The notes beneath the pieces were generated by a model, which was given only the letters and a program-made list of their open reading frames with translations, was not told the origin of the DNA and did no database searches. Positions 24,001-35,240 of a DNA stretch of 64,000 bases are shown piece after piece (the first letter of the stretch is position 1; each line of letters opens with the position of its first letter). The stretch is taken from positions 3,945,001 through 4,009,000 of the forward strand of contig NC_092680.1 of assembly GCF_964355755.1 (NCBI RefSeq), given 5' to 3'. The position numbers and the translations under genes are program-made. This DNA is from Antedon mediterranea. Its lineage: Eukaryota > Echinodermata > Crinoidea > Comatulida > Antedonidae.

Positions 24001-25188
24001 TGTTTATTTAAACGGGTGGGTTCATAGTATTCAATACGAAATAATCATTAAAAAAAATCGGCCATTTTAAACTCATCTTACCAATTGTAAAATGGTATAC
24101 TGTAGGCCTATATTCCGTCTTTTTAAATGCAACAAAAATACCCAACTATATCATGATTATTATACACTATTTGAATTATAGTTTTTAAACCTGTCAATGT
24201 TTGCAAGTCATGGAAAATTAGATTCTTTAACACTCGGCCTTCTGTACCATCAGAAAAACAATTTCAATCATAACGTGGGTTGTTTTCATGCAACGGCGTA
24301 TCAATGCTTTTAAAATGATATAGCTGTTTTATGATATTTAAACCCTGTAACTAACCTTGTAGAATGATTCTAAGAAAGAATATGAACAAACAGTTTATGA
24401 TTATGGATTAGGACTAAGGTAATGTCAATGGACTACCACAATAAACACCGGTGACAAAAAAGAAATAAAGAAAGAGGAAAACTAAACAAACCCTATTGTT
24501 GCAGAGTTTGATGTCATGAACAACCCGAATTGAAACATAGAAAAAGAAGAATACACTAAAAAACTGCACAATGAATGCACACTGAACTTGAAATCAATAC
24601 TATTTTTTATGTTATATGCTCTGCATTTTCCCTATTATTATCATTTTTGAAAAGCTACCATTCACGGCACTTTATGCGATTTTCCATTCAACGAATCAAT
24701 TGAATGTTGAATGCAGCTTTATTCATACATGTAGGTTACCCAGTGCTATGCACTCTGTCTTAAATAAATACGATGTTACGAAACAAGAGGGAATGCAGCT
24801 TTATTCATACTTGTAGGTTACCCAGTGCCATGCACTCTGTCTTAAATAAATACGATGTTACGAAACAAGAGTGAATGCAGCTTTATTCATACTTGTAGGT
24901 TACCCAGTGCTATGCACTCTGTCTTAAATAAATACGATGTTACGAAACAAGTGTGAATGCAGCTTTATTCATACTTGTAAGTTACAGTGTTATGCACTCT
25001 GCCTGAAATAAACACGATGTTACAACTCAAGTTAACTACATTATTAAATGTCTATTTAGATTATAAATATTCATTGTAAATATAAAGCTTGTCAGCGGAT
25101 GACTTACTATAACCTTGTCGGAATACGTTAATTGAACATTAGCAATTAGCAACAGTGGTATAAAGTGTAAGCCTATTATTGTTTTCAT
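21037..25188 (-). CDS. ENPP6/7-like ectonucleotide pyrophosphatase/phosphodiesterase, copy A (6 exons)
   Basis: Minus-strand exons: 25188-25108, 23731-23566, 23236-22617, 22316-22176, 21710-21582, 21213-21037; 437 residues plus stop, close to the ~440 of ENPP6. Residues 1-22 form a signal peptide (MKTIIGLHFIPLLLIA). Metal ligands: D38 (LSDGM), D197 and H201 (QPDGALH), D244-H245 (SDHGH), H348 (SDHGYDN). The nucleophile position is S73 and the active-site Asn is N94 (SHGVVHN). The surrounding loop, usually TFPNHYT or similar, is here SSASMTT, much altered, while the chelating set is complete. The C-terminal end (AFIVIALFYLALV) is hydrophobic and suggests a GPI anchor. It is a tandem paralogue of copy B, sharing all splice positions but one. 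It is probably an extracellular phosphodiesterase of unknown substrate. Confidence 0.9.
24709..25030 (+). repeat. 82-bp tandem repeat, four copies, in ENPP-A intron 1
   Basis: Units starting ATGCAGCTTTATTCATAC begin at about 24711, 24793, 24875 and 24957, exactly 82 bases apart. They differ at a few bases, with the last unit most diverged. Each contains AATAAATACGATGTTACG. Confidence 0.95.
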
Positions 25189-26022
25189 TTCAACGTGTCT
25201 GTGCCGACCGACAACCCATCAACAAGAAGCAAAAACACGTGACAGCGAAGCAACTGCAACAACAGAAACGAAATGCAGGGTGGTGGCCAGCGATGAAAAC
25301 AACATTATGCTAGGTGGCAGCACAAATAAATGGATGGAATAAATCGGAGGTCACATTTGCAATTAGTAGCATTTTAAAATGAATATAGAAAGATAGAAAG
25401 AAAGAATAAAGAAGAAACTATAAGAAAACTCTGCTGATGCTGACTGAGTAAATATGGTATTTTACAGAACCCAGCCACCAAACTGGAAAAGACTTATACC
25501 TAAACCATTTCCTAATATTATACTGGTCGTTTTAAACAAAAATGGTTTATTTTTTTTAATCATAATTATTTGTTTCAACGGAGTAAACAACAGAACTAAA
25601 TTAAAAAACAGTAGTGACCACTTTTGTTTATTTAAAAAATATATAATACATAATGTACAGATATACATATCAATTTAGACAGTACTGTTTCGATCGTATT
25701 AGATCTCGTCAGTGCCATAATACTATAACAAAATGAACATTACTTTTATTAATCTATTAATGATAATAAATAGTTTTTAAAACAAAAAAATATTCAATTA
25801 ACTAAGCTGGTATGGAATGTTTGATATCACGATAGATATAATATATAATTCAGGTAATCACCGTCTGTTTGTTGTGTGCGGCTTTCTTCAATCTCGGTTG
25901 TCAACTTTAACACATTATAGAAAAATGTTCTTTTAAATGAACCAATATCATAGAAACGCATCGTATAGATTATTTCCTATGTGTAAACATGAATATCGTT
26001 TAATCGGTTTCATTTCCAATGT
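25189..26022. other. Spacer between ENPP-A and the first LRAT-like gene
   Basis: It holds the 5' flank of ENPP-A and AT-rich sequence. Overlapping open frames at about 25454-25678 on both strands are low-complexity and not supported as genes. Confidence 0.4.
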
Positions 26023-26502
26023 TTATTCTAGTCCTGAATCGGGTTTGATTTTTTCCCGAATTACTTTCATGCATATAACTGTAACGTGATTGATAAACTC
26101 TAACAGAACAGAAGGCATTGTTTCTAATTGTTTGCTTTCAGCTTTTTCGAAGATACACCAACGTGAAAAGTGTTCACAATTGTTGGTAAACAGATTCCAA
26201 GTGCTGTCATTGAACTTCTTTCCAACCCAGGACATAGCTCTTTCAACAACTTCTTCACGATCGATATCATCTGGACAAGTTATCACCTCCAATTTATCCG
26301 TATCATCTCCTGCGAACTCGTTTAGTGATGATATTCTTACGGTGGCGGTTTGAATAGATTCTACAATTCCAGGCTTGTCACCACGGAAATGTATAACGTT
26401 TTCACCATCAAAAATGCCAGTGTGCTTGTATAGTAGGAATTCGCAGAAAACTCTTCCACTTAAAACGATATCACCTTTTCTTAATGTTGCAATGTGTATC
26501 AT
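26023..26502 (-). CDS. LRAT-domain (PLAAT/LRAT-like) protein, copy 1
   Basis: A single-exon ORF of 159 residues starts at an ATG at 26502. It is an NlpC/P60-superfamily LRAT domain: R-K-G-D near the start, then the first His in YKHTGIFDG (H27), the second His in NVIHF (H38) and the catalytic Cys in FTNNCEHFSRWC (C109). These form the His-His-Cys set used by LRAT and PLAAT acyltransferases and phospholipases. It is most likely a lipid-modifying acyltransferase or thiol hydrolase; the substrate is unknown. The C-terminal ~25 residues are moderately hydrophobic (EFINHVTVICMKVI) and could associate with membrane. AATAAA overlaps the stop codon (GAATAAAC). It is paralogous to 39670-40167. Confidence 0.88.
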   Translation of the reverse strand: MIHIATLRKGDIVLSGRVFCEFLLYKHTGIFDGENVIHFRGDKPGIVESIQTATVRISSLNEFAGDDTDKLEVITCPDDIDREEVVERAMSWVGKKFNDSTWNLFTNNCEHFSRWCIFEKAESKQLETMPSVLLEFINHVTVICMKVIREKIKPDSGLE

Positions 26503-26745
26503 TATTACAGGTTGTGTATAAAAGTGTTTTCTAAGTTGTTTAATATTGTAGTCAGATTTACCGCTAGTAGTTGCTGAAATTGCTCAAAATCGTTTGGTGA
26601 TTCCGTCACCATAGAAAGTTAGGCAACCATGTTATCTGAAGCCACCAGGATATTCCTACTGTACTTCACAGAACTTGTCCAATGAAATTAGCGAATTGGA
26701 TCTTGAAAAGAAATTACCAATAAATTTTATTATTTTATATTTTAA

Positions 26746-27105
26746 GCTGATTTTCTATTTCGTTTTGCGCACGCTCAGAAACAAATGAGCATATGCAAAT
26801 TTTAGCTTTTACTTGATATGTGCGTCATAGATGCGTGACGCGTGTATCGTAAAAAAAAAAAAACCAAAAATAAATCGTCTACTCAGAATGGGAGCAATAT
26901 TCCATATAACACACTTATAAAAGTATATAAGCTTAATAAATTGATAAAATCTACGAATTTAGCAGTTCTTATCTTATCAAAAGATGGAACCGGTTTGGAC
27001 GCAAGACCAATCACAATCGGCAGTTCAGACGATCAATTCCGCTGTGATTGGTCAATCAAATAACTTACGTTGCACTTACATCCAAGTTGAGAACAAGCTT
27101 AAATT
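26746..27105. mobile_element. Two MITE relics
   Basis: At about 26746-26855, TTAAGCTGATTTTCTATTTCG... resembles the left end of the palindromic element at 10545. At about 26990-27105, GGACGCAAGACCAATCACAA, CCGCTGTGATTGGTCAAT and CTTACGTTGCAC, ending in GAGAACAAGCTT, match the GGTTCCCACTAG family. Neither encodes protein. Confidence 0.5.
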
Positions 27106-28229
27106 ATGGTGTTACCACAAGCAGTTGTGTATAATTCATCACCATGCAACTTTTAAAACCTTTCTACGAACAATTAAAAAATCTTACCTAGCTTAGGCCG
27201 AAAAAATAACTTTATAATCGATCGTATGTTTCTTGCTTTCCACTTTGTTTGCGTTATCAAAACAAAATATAGTACAGTATAACTGAACATATCAAGCCTC
27301 GAATTTCGTTATAAACTTAAATAACACAGAAAATAGGAAAAACGATTGGTTATATAATACTATTAATTTTGTTACTGTAATTTTCATAGAAATTGAATAT
27401 AGTTTCTGTGAATCACCACACACAAATGCACATTGTTTTGTAGTTGTACTACAACATCAGGGTTCTTGAACTGGGAAGGAATTTATAGTTTCATATAGCT
27501 TCATACTATTATTACTAGTAGTACTAAGAAAACCAAGCGCCCTCAATAACACCGAGGTGACGTCAACATTTCAAAGTGTAAACAGTCGAATTTTGCGAAA
27601 CGAAGTTAAGTACAACTGTTTGTTTGTACTTATTTCCTCTATTGAATTAGAAAAGAAAAGAAATAATTTGTGTAAACTCATAACAAATTCTGTTCTTTTT
27701 TAAAAATTCTCATTTTAAGTGTGTCTATATACCGAATAAATAACAAATAAATAAAAAAAAAAACATCACTTATTTCAAAATAAAAACACAAAACAGATAC
27801 TTACAGAACGAACACACATTGATGATATTTAGTATACATGTCACTCTTATTGGAATAAGTTACCTCTCTCAATCTTACTAAGATCATTTAGGATTTAAAA
27901 TTGCCTATTATTTATTACTTGATTGTAGAAATTATTAATGCTCAATATCTTACACATTATTGTTTGTATGTCAAATTATTGATGTTGGTATATCAGCCAT
28001 TTAATTTATTCTTCTAAATTTTATTGTTTTAAAACTAGACTTGACTAACTTTAGTTTGCTTTGTATAGTTAGAATTATTCATTATTTGATGAAACATACT
28101 AGCAAAGATACCCGGAGAAGGTACCACTACTATACTATTACTACTACTACCACCACTCCATGTATCATGGATAGTGGAAGTAGGAAACATGTGTATAACG
28201 AACATTCGTACAAATTATTTCCTTCTAAA
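27106..28229. other. AT-rich spacer
   Basis: I see no gene or clear repeat here apart from A-rich runs near 27750 and a short (TAC)n-like patch near 28120-28150. Confidence 0.4.
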
Positions 28230-28371
28230 GCTTGGTTCCCACTAGGACGAAACGCAACGCAAGCGTGTTAACCAATGACAAGCGACAGTTCGAATAATCC
28301 ATCGCTTGTGATTGGTCATCTCACTTACGTTGCGTTACGTCGTTGTGTTGCGTATCTAGTGGGAACCAAGC
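28230..28371. mobile_element. Intact 142-bp MITE, type copy of the GGTTCCCACTAG family
   Basis: The ends are perfect 16-bp inverted repeats, GCTTGGTTCCCACTAG and CTAGTGGGAACCAAGC. The centre has AACCAATGACAAGCGACAG facing ATCGCTTGTGATTGGTCA, so most of the element can fold back. Relatives are at 1137, 17131, 26990, 36108 and 56066. No target-site duplication is obvious. Confidence 0.85.
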
Positions 28372-29173
28372 ATTAATTTTAGATATAGATATACTGTTTA
28401 AAGTTTGTGTGTAAAAAGTCATGAGATAATAATAATAAAAGTCAGAAAAACACAATATACAATGGTAAGAAATTTACATTCCACCGATGCAGTGATGCAT
28501 CATTTTTTCTTCTAAAAAATTGTGTAGATATTTAATGGCAGTTGGTTGACCATAAGTACATTATCATTTTCAATCCCATAATACCAGAGTATTTACTGCC
28601 GTTCACACAAAAAAAGGAAACCGCATCAAATAATCATTCAATCTTTTTGTAATGAGTTACCGTACCTTTTTATCTAAACACAACAGAAGTCATATTCTTT
28701 TTGACGAACAAAGTATATCTATTAGGCATATATGTCTGTGTAGATTGACTGCGAAGTGATATACCTTATTTTTAGAAATTTAATTAAGATTTTGAGGAAT
28801 GTTGAAATTATGTAATTATATAAACTTTTGGGGAAATCCAGGAAAATGGTATAGCGCATCATCTCTAATTAAGATTCAATACGGAAGGATAGTAACAATC
28901 AACTTAGGTCCGCTACTGCAAACAATATCCGTATCCTTAATATAATGGCACTAACATGACATATTATGCCAATTTGGTACACCAAAGTACGGTATTACAA
29001 CCAGCTGACAATAAAAACATAAAATCATCATATTCCTATACTGCGCAGAAACTTATTTGAGTAAAATATAATAGAGTGAATTTCCTAGAAAATTCTATTA
29101 AATAAAACATTGATTTTAAGCTTTTCCACAGGAACGAAGCACAAGAATTGTAACTTGTGATTGATCATGTGAC

Positions 29174-30530
29174 TTCAGTCCAAACTTTAGTTTGTAGTGG
29201 GGAACCTAAAGTAATTCCGTAAGATTTTAATGCTCAATTTAAGTTCTTGGCAGAATCCTTAGGACTAGTGGAATTCATTGCAACCAATTTTTCCCGACCC
29301 ATTTTGGCCACCATCTTTGATTTCAAAATAGCCCCCATTTTCTACTCAAAACTGATAGTAGCTCCTATTTTAAACCACGTACGAACGTAATTTGTGTGAA
29401 AAATCTTACAATATTATGAAAAAGCAGTCCAATGGTACAATTTATATTAATAGCATATGGCAACCATATTGGATTTCAAGATGGCCGCCATTAAAAACGT
29501 ATATAATGTACGCATTTATGTATTTATTCATCAAATTATGGCTGCCATATGCTATTATTATAAATTGTACCATTGGATTGATTTATCATAATATTGTTTT
29601 TGTCTTATGTAGGTTCGAACCACTTTCATCAATAAAATGTTCGTTTACAATGCATTGTACTTGATTAATGTAATATTATAATACAACTGACATTGAATAA
29701 CTTTCAATACATCTTATATCTCACTCCTATCATTGCATTTTTATATATAATAGTAAGAAAAAAAAAATATTTTTCTCTATTTTATACACTTTTACATTAC
29801 TTAGTGCAACAAGTAAGTAAACCTGATGCACTATGTCCAGTGTTTAATCCTTGACAATGTATACCGTATAATTTAGCACAGAATTCTTTTGTTTTATAAC
29901 GCTTTTTATCTCTTTCATGCAATCAAAAAATAGTTATATTTTACTTTACCTAAATATCAATTTTATCAATTTTTTTTCGTGACTATTTATAATTTTCAAC
30001 GAAATAGCTTGATGGTGAAAGAACAGAAGGTCTGATATCGGCGTCACTAACATCACCATGTTTGTATAATACATATAATTTTATAATATTATATTTATAT
30101 AAATCAGTCCAATGGTACAATTTATTGTAATAGCATATGACAACCATATTGGATTCCAAGATGGCCGCCATTAAAAAACGTATATAATGTATGCATTTAT
30201 ATATTTAATCATCAAAATATGGCTGCCATATACTGTTATTATAAATTGTCCCATTGGACTGATTTACCGTAATATTGTTAGATCTGTCACACAAATTACG
30301 TTCGTACGTGGTTTAAAATAGGAGCTACTATCAGTTTTGAGTAAAAAATGGGGAACATTTTGAAATCCAAGATGGCGGCCAAAATAGGGTCGGGAAAATT
30401 GGCCCCAGTTGCAATGAATTCTACTAGTGCTAAGGATTCCAAAACTGCCAAGAACTCAACTTTAGCATTAAAATCTCACAGAATTGATATTTGGAACATT
30501 AGGTTCCCCACTACTATGGCAAACTTCGAG
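29174..30530. mobile_element. ~1.35-kb foldback element with ~220-bp inverted arms and nested palindromes
   Basis: The left arm (about 29174-29405) and right arm (about 30287-30530) are inverted copies: both contain GGGGAACCTAA, AGTTCTTGGCAG, CAAAACTGATAGTAGCTCC and CCACGTACGAACGTAATTTG. Between them are two direct copies (about 29424-29597 and 30106-30283) of a ~175-bp element that is itself palindromic. In the first copy, 38-base arms at 29430-29467 and 29538-29575 differ at two positions. No transposase frame is seen, so it would be non-autonomous. Confidence 0.85.
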
Positions 30531-31387
30531 TAAGCCTGTTTGGAAAAGTTTGTGTCCGTCTACACCAGTTACATTAATTTTCTTTTTTTTTCTTGCTCCA
30601 ATACTATAGAAAATTGATATTCGTTATTTAAAAATTCCCAAAAAAGAAAACCTACTTCGGATCGGAAATTCAGTATAATTTACATGTAACAAAAACGATA
30701 AATGAAAGGAAGTTACAGGTTAAGATGATCTATTTGTTCTGGTTGATATTTGAGATGCTATCACTGCTAAGTAAATATTAATTTAAATCTTACAAAACCA
30801 AGAGCATTAAGCGATAACCGGTAGCGGAAAGGTGTGACCGCACCGGAAAAGTAAAAAGCATATGAACTCAGAGGAAACAGAAGATAACCGGTTAAAGCAT
30901 ATTGCCCCTCATTCCGTTTCACGAGAGAAAGTGTTCCCTAACCAAATTGGTTTATTCTCTCAAGTATACTTTAAAAAAAGTATTTTGATATTTTAATGAA
31001 GAAAGTATGAAAACAAACATGGAGATTTCTATCTTACTTTCCCTTGACCGGCTTCAGATAACGCAAATTAAGCATCTAGTGAATTACAAGCGAAATATTT
31101 GAACTGAATAAAAAATTTCACTTCACTTCATTAAAATCGGTGCCGCGGTCAAGAGAGCGTTGAATCCGAGAAAATTCTGTAAATTGGAAACTTAATTTTT
31201 CTTTTACTTCCTCATGGTCAAGGCTTTGATATAGCAAAATTGATACTTGCTTTCATGACGCTGATAACATCAGAAATTGATTTTAGAACACTTCAACGGT
31301 AAATTCCACCGGATGTCACCGCCGTTCTTTGAAAACAGGACAGTGTCGAAAAAAAGTTCTACTTTATTATGGAAAGTATAATATAAT
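30531..31387. other. Spacer without recognised features
   Basis: No coding region, RNA gene or clear repeat is seen in this stretch. Confidence 0.4.
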
Positions 31388-31745
31388 ATTTATTTATTTT
31401 ATTTTATTTTATGTCTTTAGGCAATGTGGCCAAGGATTACCAATAGTGAATTAATCACTGTCCTATCAGATAGGTGATAATCCCCCTGATACAGGGGCTA
31501 TTGTGTGAACCAGTTCACCGGGGTAATCCCCTACTCTTTTTCGAATAATGGACTGGGTTCTTTAAAGTACACACAGGTTATAACTGTGTACACTGGACCT
31601 ACGGTTTATAGTCCTTATCCGAGAAGACTCGTTCTACCACCAGAACCATGGAGCGAGTCGGCCTCAAACCCTTGCCGATGTTGTTGTTGGCTCTTTAGGT
31701 ACGGTAAACGGCGCCCCTGCCTTAACCGCTCGGCCAAATGACTCG
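31388..31745 (-). mobile_element. tRNA-derived SINE, full-length
   Basis: Read on the minus strand it starts TTGGCCGAGCGGTTAAGGC, a tRNA-Ser/Leu-like A box. About 50 bases on it has GGGTTTGAGGCC, a B-box match. Then come a unique body (GGACTATAAACCGTAGGTCC, AGTAGGGGATTACC) and a tail of AAAATAAAATAAAATAAATAAA at 31388-31412. These are the parts of an RNA polymerase III SINE mobilised by a LINE. A truncated relative is at 7858-8060. Confidence 0.8.
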
Positions 31746-31790
31746 CTCGGCCAAATGACTCGCTCGGCCAAATGACTCGCTCGGCCATAA
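31728..31790. repeat. 18-bp tandem repeat of the SINE 5' head
   Basis: CGCTCGGCCAAATGACT repeats about 3.5 times. The unit contains the first bases of the adjacent SINE (TTGGCCGAGCG on the minus strand). Confidence 0.85.
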
Positions 31791-31825
31791 TAACGGAAAC
31801 TGAAAACTACCAGCTTTAATAACTA

Positions 31826-32320
31826 AATCTCTGTCTACCCTATCAAAAGTTTATGTGACAAAAATGTGATGTGCCCATATGGACATGATGATGTCATATC
31901 ACTACCATATTTGGACACATCACACTTTTTTCCTAGACACTTTCTTACATTATCAAACTAGTTTGATAGTGTAAGAGAGCGTAATACACTCATGCCTACA
32001 GTCTCTGGGTATTTTGTTTTAATTCTCAAATTGAATTAAATTATATTTCTGTCAAACAATGACAGGATATTATTTAATATCCGGAAATTATCTATTGAAA
32101 TTCATAATGAATATAAAAGTACTTTGTACTTCTATTTTAATAATTAAAAGTATTGTAAAGCTCTGACTACAATATCAAACTAGGTTGAAAGTGTGATGTG
32201 CCCTAATATGGTACGGTAGTGATGCCCATATATGGTAGTTGTATGACATCATCATGTATATGTATTGGCACATGATTCACATTGTTTGTCACATAAATTT
32301 GATAGTGTAGACAGAGCTTA
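31826..32320. mobile_element. Two MITEs of the CTCTGTCTACACTATCAAA family
   Basis: Copy one, about 31826-31981, runs from CTCTGTCTACCCTATCAAA to TTTGATAGTGTAAGAGAG. Copy two, about 32157-32320, runs from AAAGCTCTGACTACAATATC to GATAGTGTAGACAGAGCTT. Both carry GTGATGTGCCCATAT-like interiors. More copies lie at 51602 and 51984. Confidence 0.8.
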
Positions 32321-32559
32321 ATTAAGGCAAGTCGTCGAACTATTTGATTTATTATGTTATACATCACTAATCATCAATATTTCAACATTAACAATACTAA
32401 CATTTAATAAACTTTTACTTTGTTTTTTGTCATATTATGTTCAATGAAATGAAAGAAAATGTAGTTGATTCTTTATCATGTTACGCATCATGTGACTGGC
32501 CTAAAGTTCAGCATCTCAAGGGAACACCTGTTTTTTTTATATGAGACCAATATTTATAT

Positions 32560-32655
32560 GCCATTTTGACATAAATTATTTACTATTATGTAACTATGAT
32601 GCCAACATAACCTTGTTATTGCATCATATTGGTTAAATAAAGATCTTGAATTTTC
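32560..32655 (+). mobile_element. Probable LINE 3' end
   Basis: AT-rich sequence ends GGTTAAATAAAGATCTTGAATTTT, like the 3' termini of CR1/L2-type elements. A second possible tail, GGATCTTGAATCTTGAATC, is at about 35042-35060. Confidence 0.3.
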
Positions 32656-32961
32656 CATCGATGACTCTAACATTTTCTAAACCCATATTATATGGAGGAG
32701 AGGAAGGAGTTGTTTTTGTAGTGGAACAGGCTTGGCTTTGATTTGAAAAACGGATACATCGATGATGGTACCCTTTTCTGGTATTTTTTCACCATAGTGA
32801 TCTAGTTGGTTAACAGTGTGACGTCATAAGAATACCAATTTATTATTTTCTCTCAAAATACAAATTAAATTTACTATAATTATGTTTATTGGTACGATCT
32901 GGTATTATATTTTATTATTTATAAATTGAATAAACACTATTCGAGCAACAAAACGTGACCG

Positions 32962-33053
32962 AATTGGTCAGATGTTTTGCCCTACTCTGACGTAATTTGT
33001 ACTTCATACTAAGTACATTATACTTCAAATAGGGCAAAAACATCTGACCAATT
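32962..33053. mobile_element. Small palindromic element
   Basis: AATTGGTCAGATGTTTTGCCCT at about 32962-32984 is inverted as AGGGCAAAAACATCTGACCAATT at about 33030-33052, with an inner inverted GTACTT...AAGTAC. The size and structure fit a short MITE. Confidence 0.7.
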
Positions 33054-35140
33054 ACTGAACTCCCTGACGCAAACCTACTCCACAGTTCAATACGGTACAA
33101 TTACAAAAAGTACCGTAACCTCTTAGGTTCCTTTACCCCATATTGCGATGTAATTGACGGAAGTGGGTATCAGCGACGCGTGAAAGTAGTGGTTCATGGG
33201 TGCATATTTGTACTATTTTCAAACATCATTACTACAATGTTTTTGTTTTGGAGGTGTGACATCACCATCACACAAACCGCAAAATCGAAAGTTGAACTAC
33301 CGGTCATCAACAGCAAATACGGTAAAGATATCAATGACGATAACAATAATACTGAAATATTATATTAATAATTTAACAAAAATTACTGTATGTTTTACAT
33401 GTCTTGTGACTTTTTATTAATATTCATAATGTACATTTTAAATGTGTATATTCATTATTCATATGTTTGGTCAAGGCAATTACACTAAAAATACATACGA
33501 AAAATGTATCTATTAATATAAGTATAAATAAAAAATATAAACTGTACAAGGTAAAGCCACTTAGTCAAGAGATTTTGTTGGACATAAATTCTTATACATT
33601 TTTATACAGCTTACCTATACAGCATTATAATGTAACGGTATGTATTTCTTATTAGAGGTCTAACCATGGAGAAATAAGTTTGTTATTTCTGGTCTGTTAT
33701 TTATTTGTATTTTTTTATTTGTTTAAATTCTTTTTTTGTTATTGTTTATTAATTTTCTTCATTTAATTATTATTAGCCCTCAATTAGCATTTCCTGTCAC
33801 CAACTTTGGTGCTTAGTGCATAGTAATTATTATTGCTTTGTATTAACTTGATCTTGAAAATGGTTCTATGATGGTACCGAAACGTCGATCTCTCTTTTTG
33901 TCATTAAATTTTATATTGAAAAAACATTTAATAATTATTTTAAAATTGAAGGTATTTATTTATTTTCTTTTTTTATTGCTAAACTTTGTCTTCTCGGCAC
34001 ATGGTTGAATCTTCTTCTTCACATTCTTCCAAATTTTACCTTTGAATATTGTATTCTACCTTTCTACTTAGGCCAACTGTTTGTCTTCTAGACAAAAAAA
34101 AAACCGTCTTTTTAGATTTAAATTAAATCCAACTCCACCATGTACATTGTCACATGAATTTCTGCTTCTACCCCTTGGGAAGTGGTAGCCCACTGTGGTT
34201 GTTTTAAATATGAATGACATCATCTCGCGACATTGTTTCGTCATACTGAGAAAGCAATTTAGAAACAACTGTGACATTTATAATAAACTAAATTGAAATA
34301 ATGATAATATCCTTATTTGACGATGTGAGATAAAAAACTCAAGGTATGAGAAAATGATAATAAAGTCAATGAAGATAAGTTATTATTTATTTACAAATAG
34401 CTATGGTCAAAGTTTATATATTTCTATACTTTTTTAATTTCATTTTTTGTTAATAATGAAAAAATTCTGTTTCTGCATCAATGTTCTGTATATTTCCTTC
34501 ATGTAATCAATCAATTCATAAATCAATCATGTTATTATTAGTAATGTGCCGATTGTTGACACCAATTTCAGCAAATAGACCAGTATTGCGCGAGGTCAGA
34601 TCTTTATACACAATGAGATTAAAGATAATTGTGAAGACATTAACAATTACGGCACTATGATGAACTTTAAAACCATGAGTGTAAATAAATATAGCCGTGT
34701 TTGGTCATTAAGGAAGACACTTAAATAGTATTTCCTATATGTTATCGTCGTAGGACCAAAGGGAATTCCCACAACACTGCCACTCGCATGTTTCCTTGAT
34801 AATTAAAAATAAACACATCATTGCTTAAAATAATTGCTATAAATAATTAGTTTAAATCGTGTGAATAATGCATTATATGTTGCTTTTAAAATGTTGTATC
34901 TCTGAAGTTTTCATGTCTCTGTTTAATATATTGATTGTTTTAAATAATATAAATATTGTATATAGTAATACTTATTAATATATATTTTACAATTTTGAAA
35001 ATATACTCATATTATTTCTATTTTTATTGGCAAAATAGAATTGGATCTTGAATCTTGAATCGTAATCACTTTTTGTTAGATTAGTGAGAGAAAATAAATA
35101 TTTTTTTTATTATTATTTTGTCATGGCCCTTAACAATTTC
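33054..35140. other. Spacer without supported genes
   Basis: Short open frames at about 33180-33655 have weak or no ATG starts and low complexity. A sequence CCGAAACGTCGATCTCTC at about 33878 resembles phrases found near the 3' ends of some retroelements, but nothing more can be supported. Confidence 0.35.
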
Positions 35141-35144
35141 TAGT

Positions 35145-35240
35145 GGAGCTGTTATAGCTTGGTGGCTAACGTGCTTGCTTTCCAATACCAAGTTCCAGGG
35201 TTCAGTCCTGACCTAGTGCCAGGGTTGTGATAAACTCTTT
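35145..35240 (+). mobile_element. tRNA-like SINE head
   Basis: TATAGCTTGGTGGCTAACG looks like an A box with a D-arm (TAGC/GCTA), and CAGGGTTCAGTCCTG is a B box with a T-arm stem. The anticodon loop is too long and the acceptor ends do not pair, so this is a tRNA-derived relic rather than a tRNA gene. Confidence 0.5.

Noticed and set aside
33180-33368. Frame with a hydrophobic N-terminus resembling a type II membrane protein first exon
   Set aside because: The frame begins with GTG, not ATG, and no donor-acceptor pair or downstream homologous exon was found.
33840-33925. Hammerhead-ribozyme-like CTATGATGG...CCGAAACGTC
   Set aside because: The core CTGATGA is not intact and stems I and III could not be paired by eye; at most a retroelement 3' end phrase.
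35145-35240. Functional tRNA gene
   Set aside because: The anticodon loop is too long and the acceptor stem does not pair; better explained as a SINE head.
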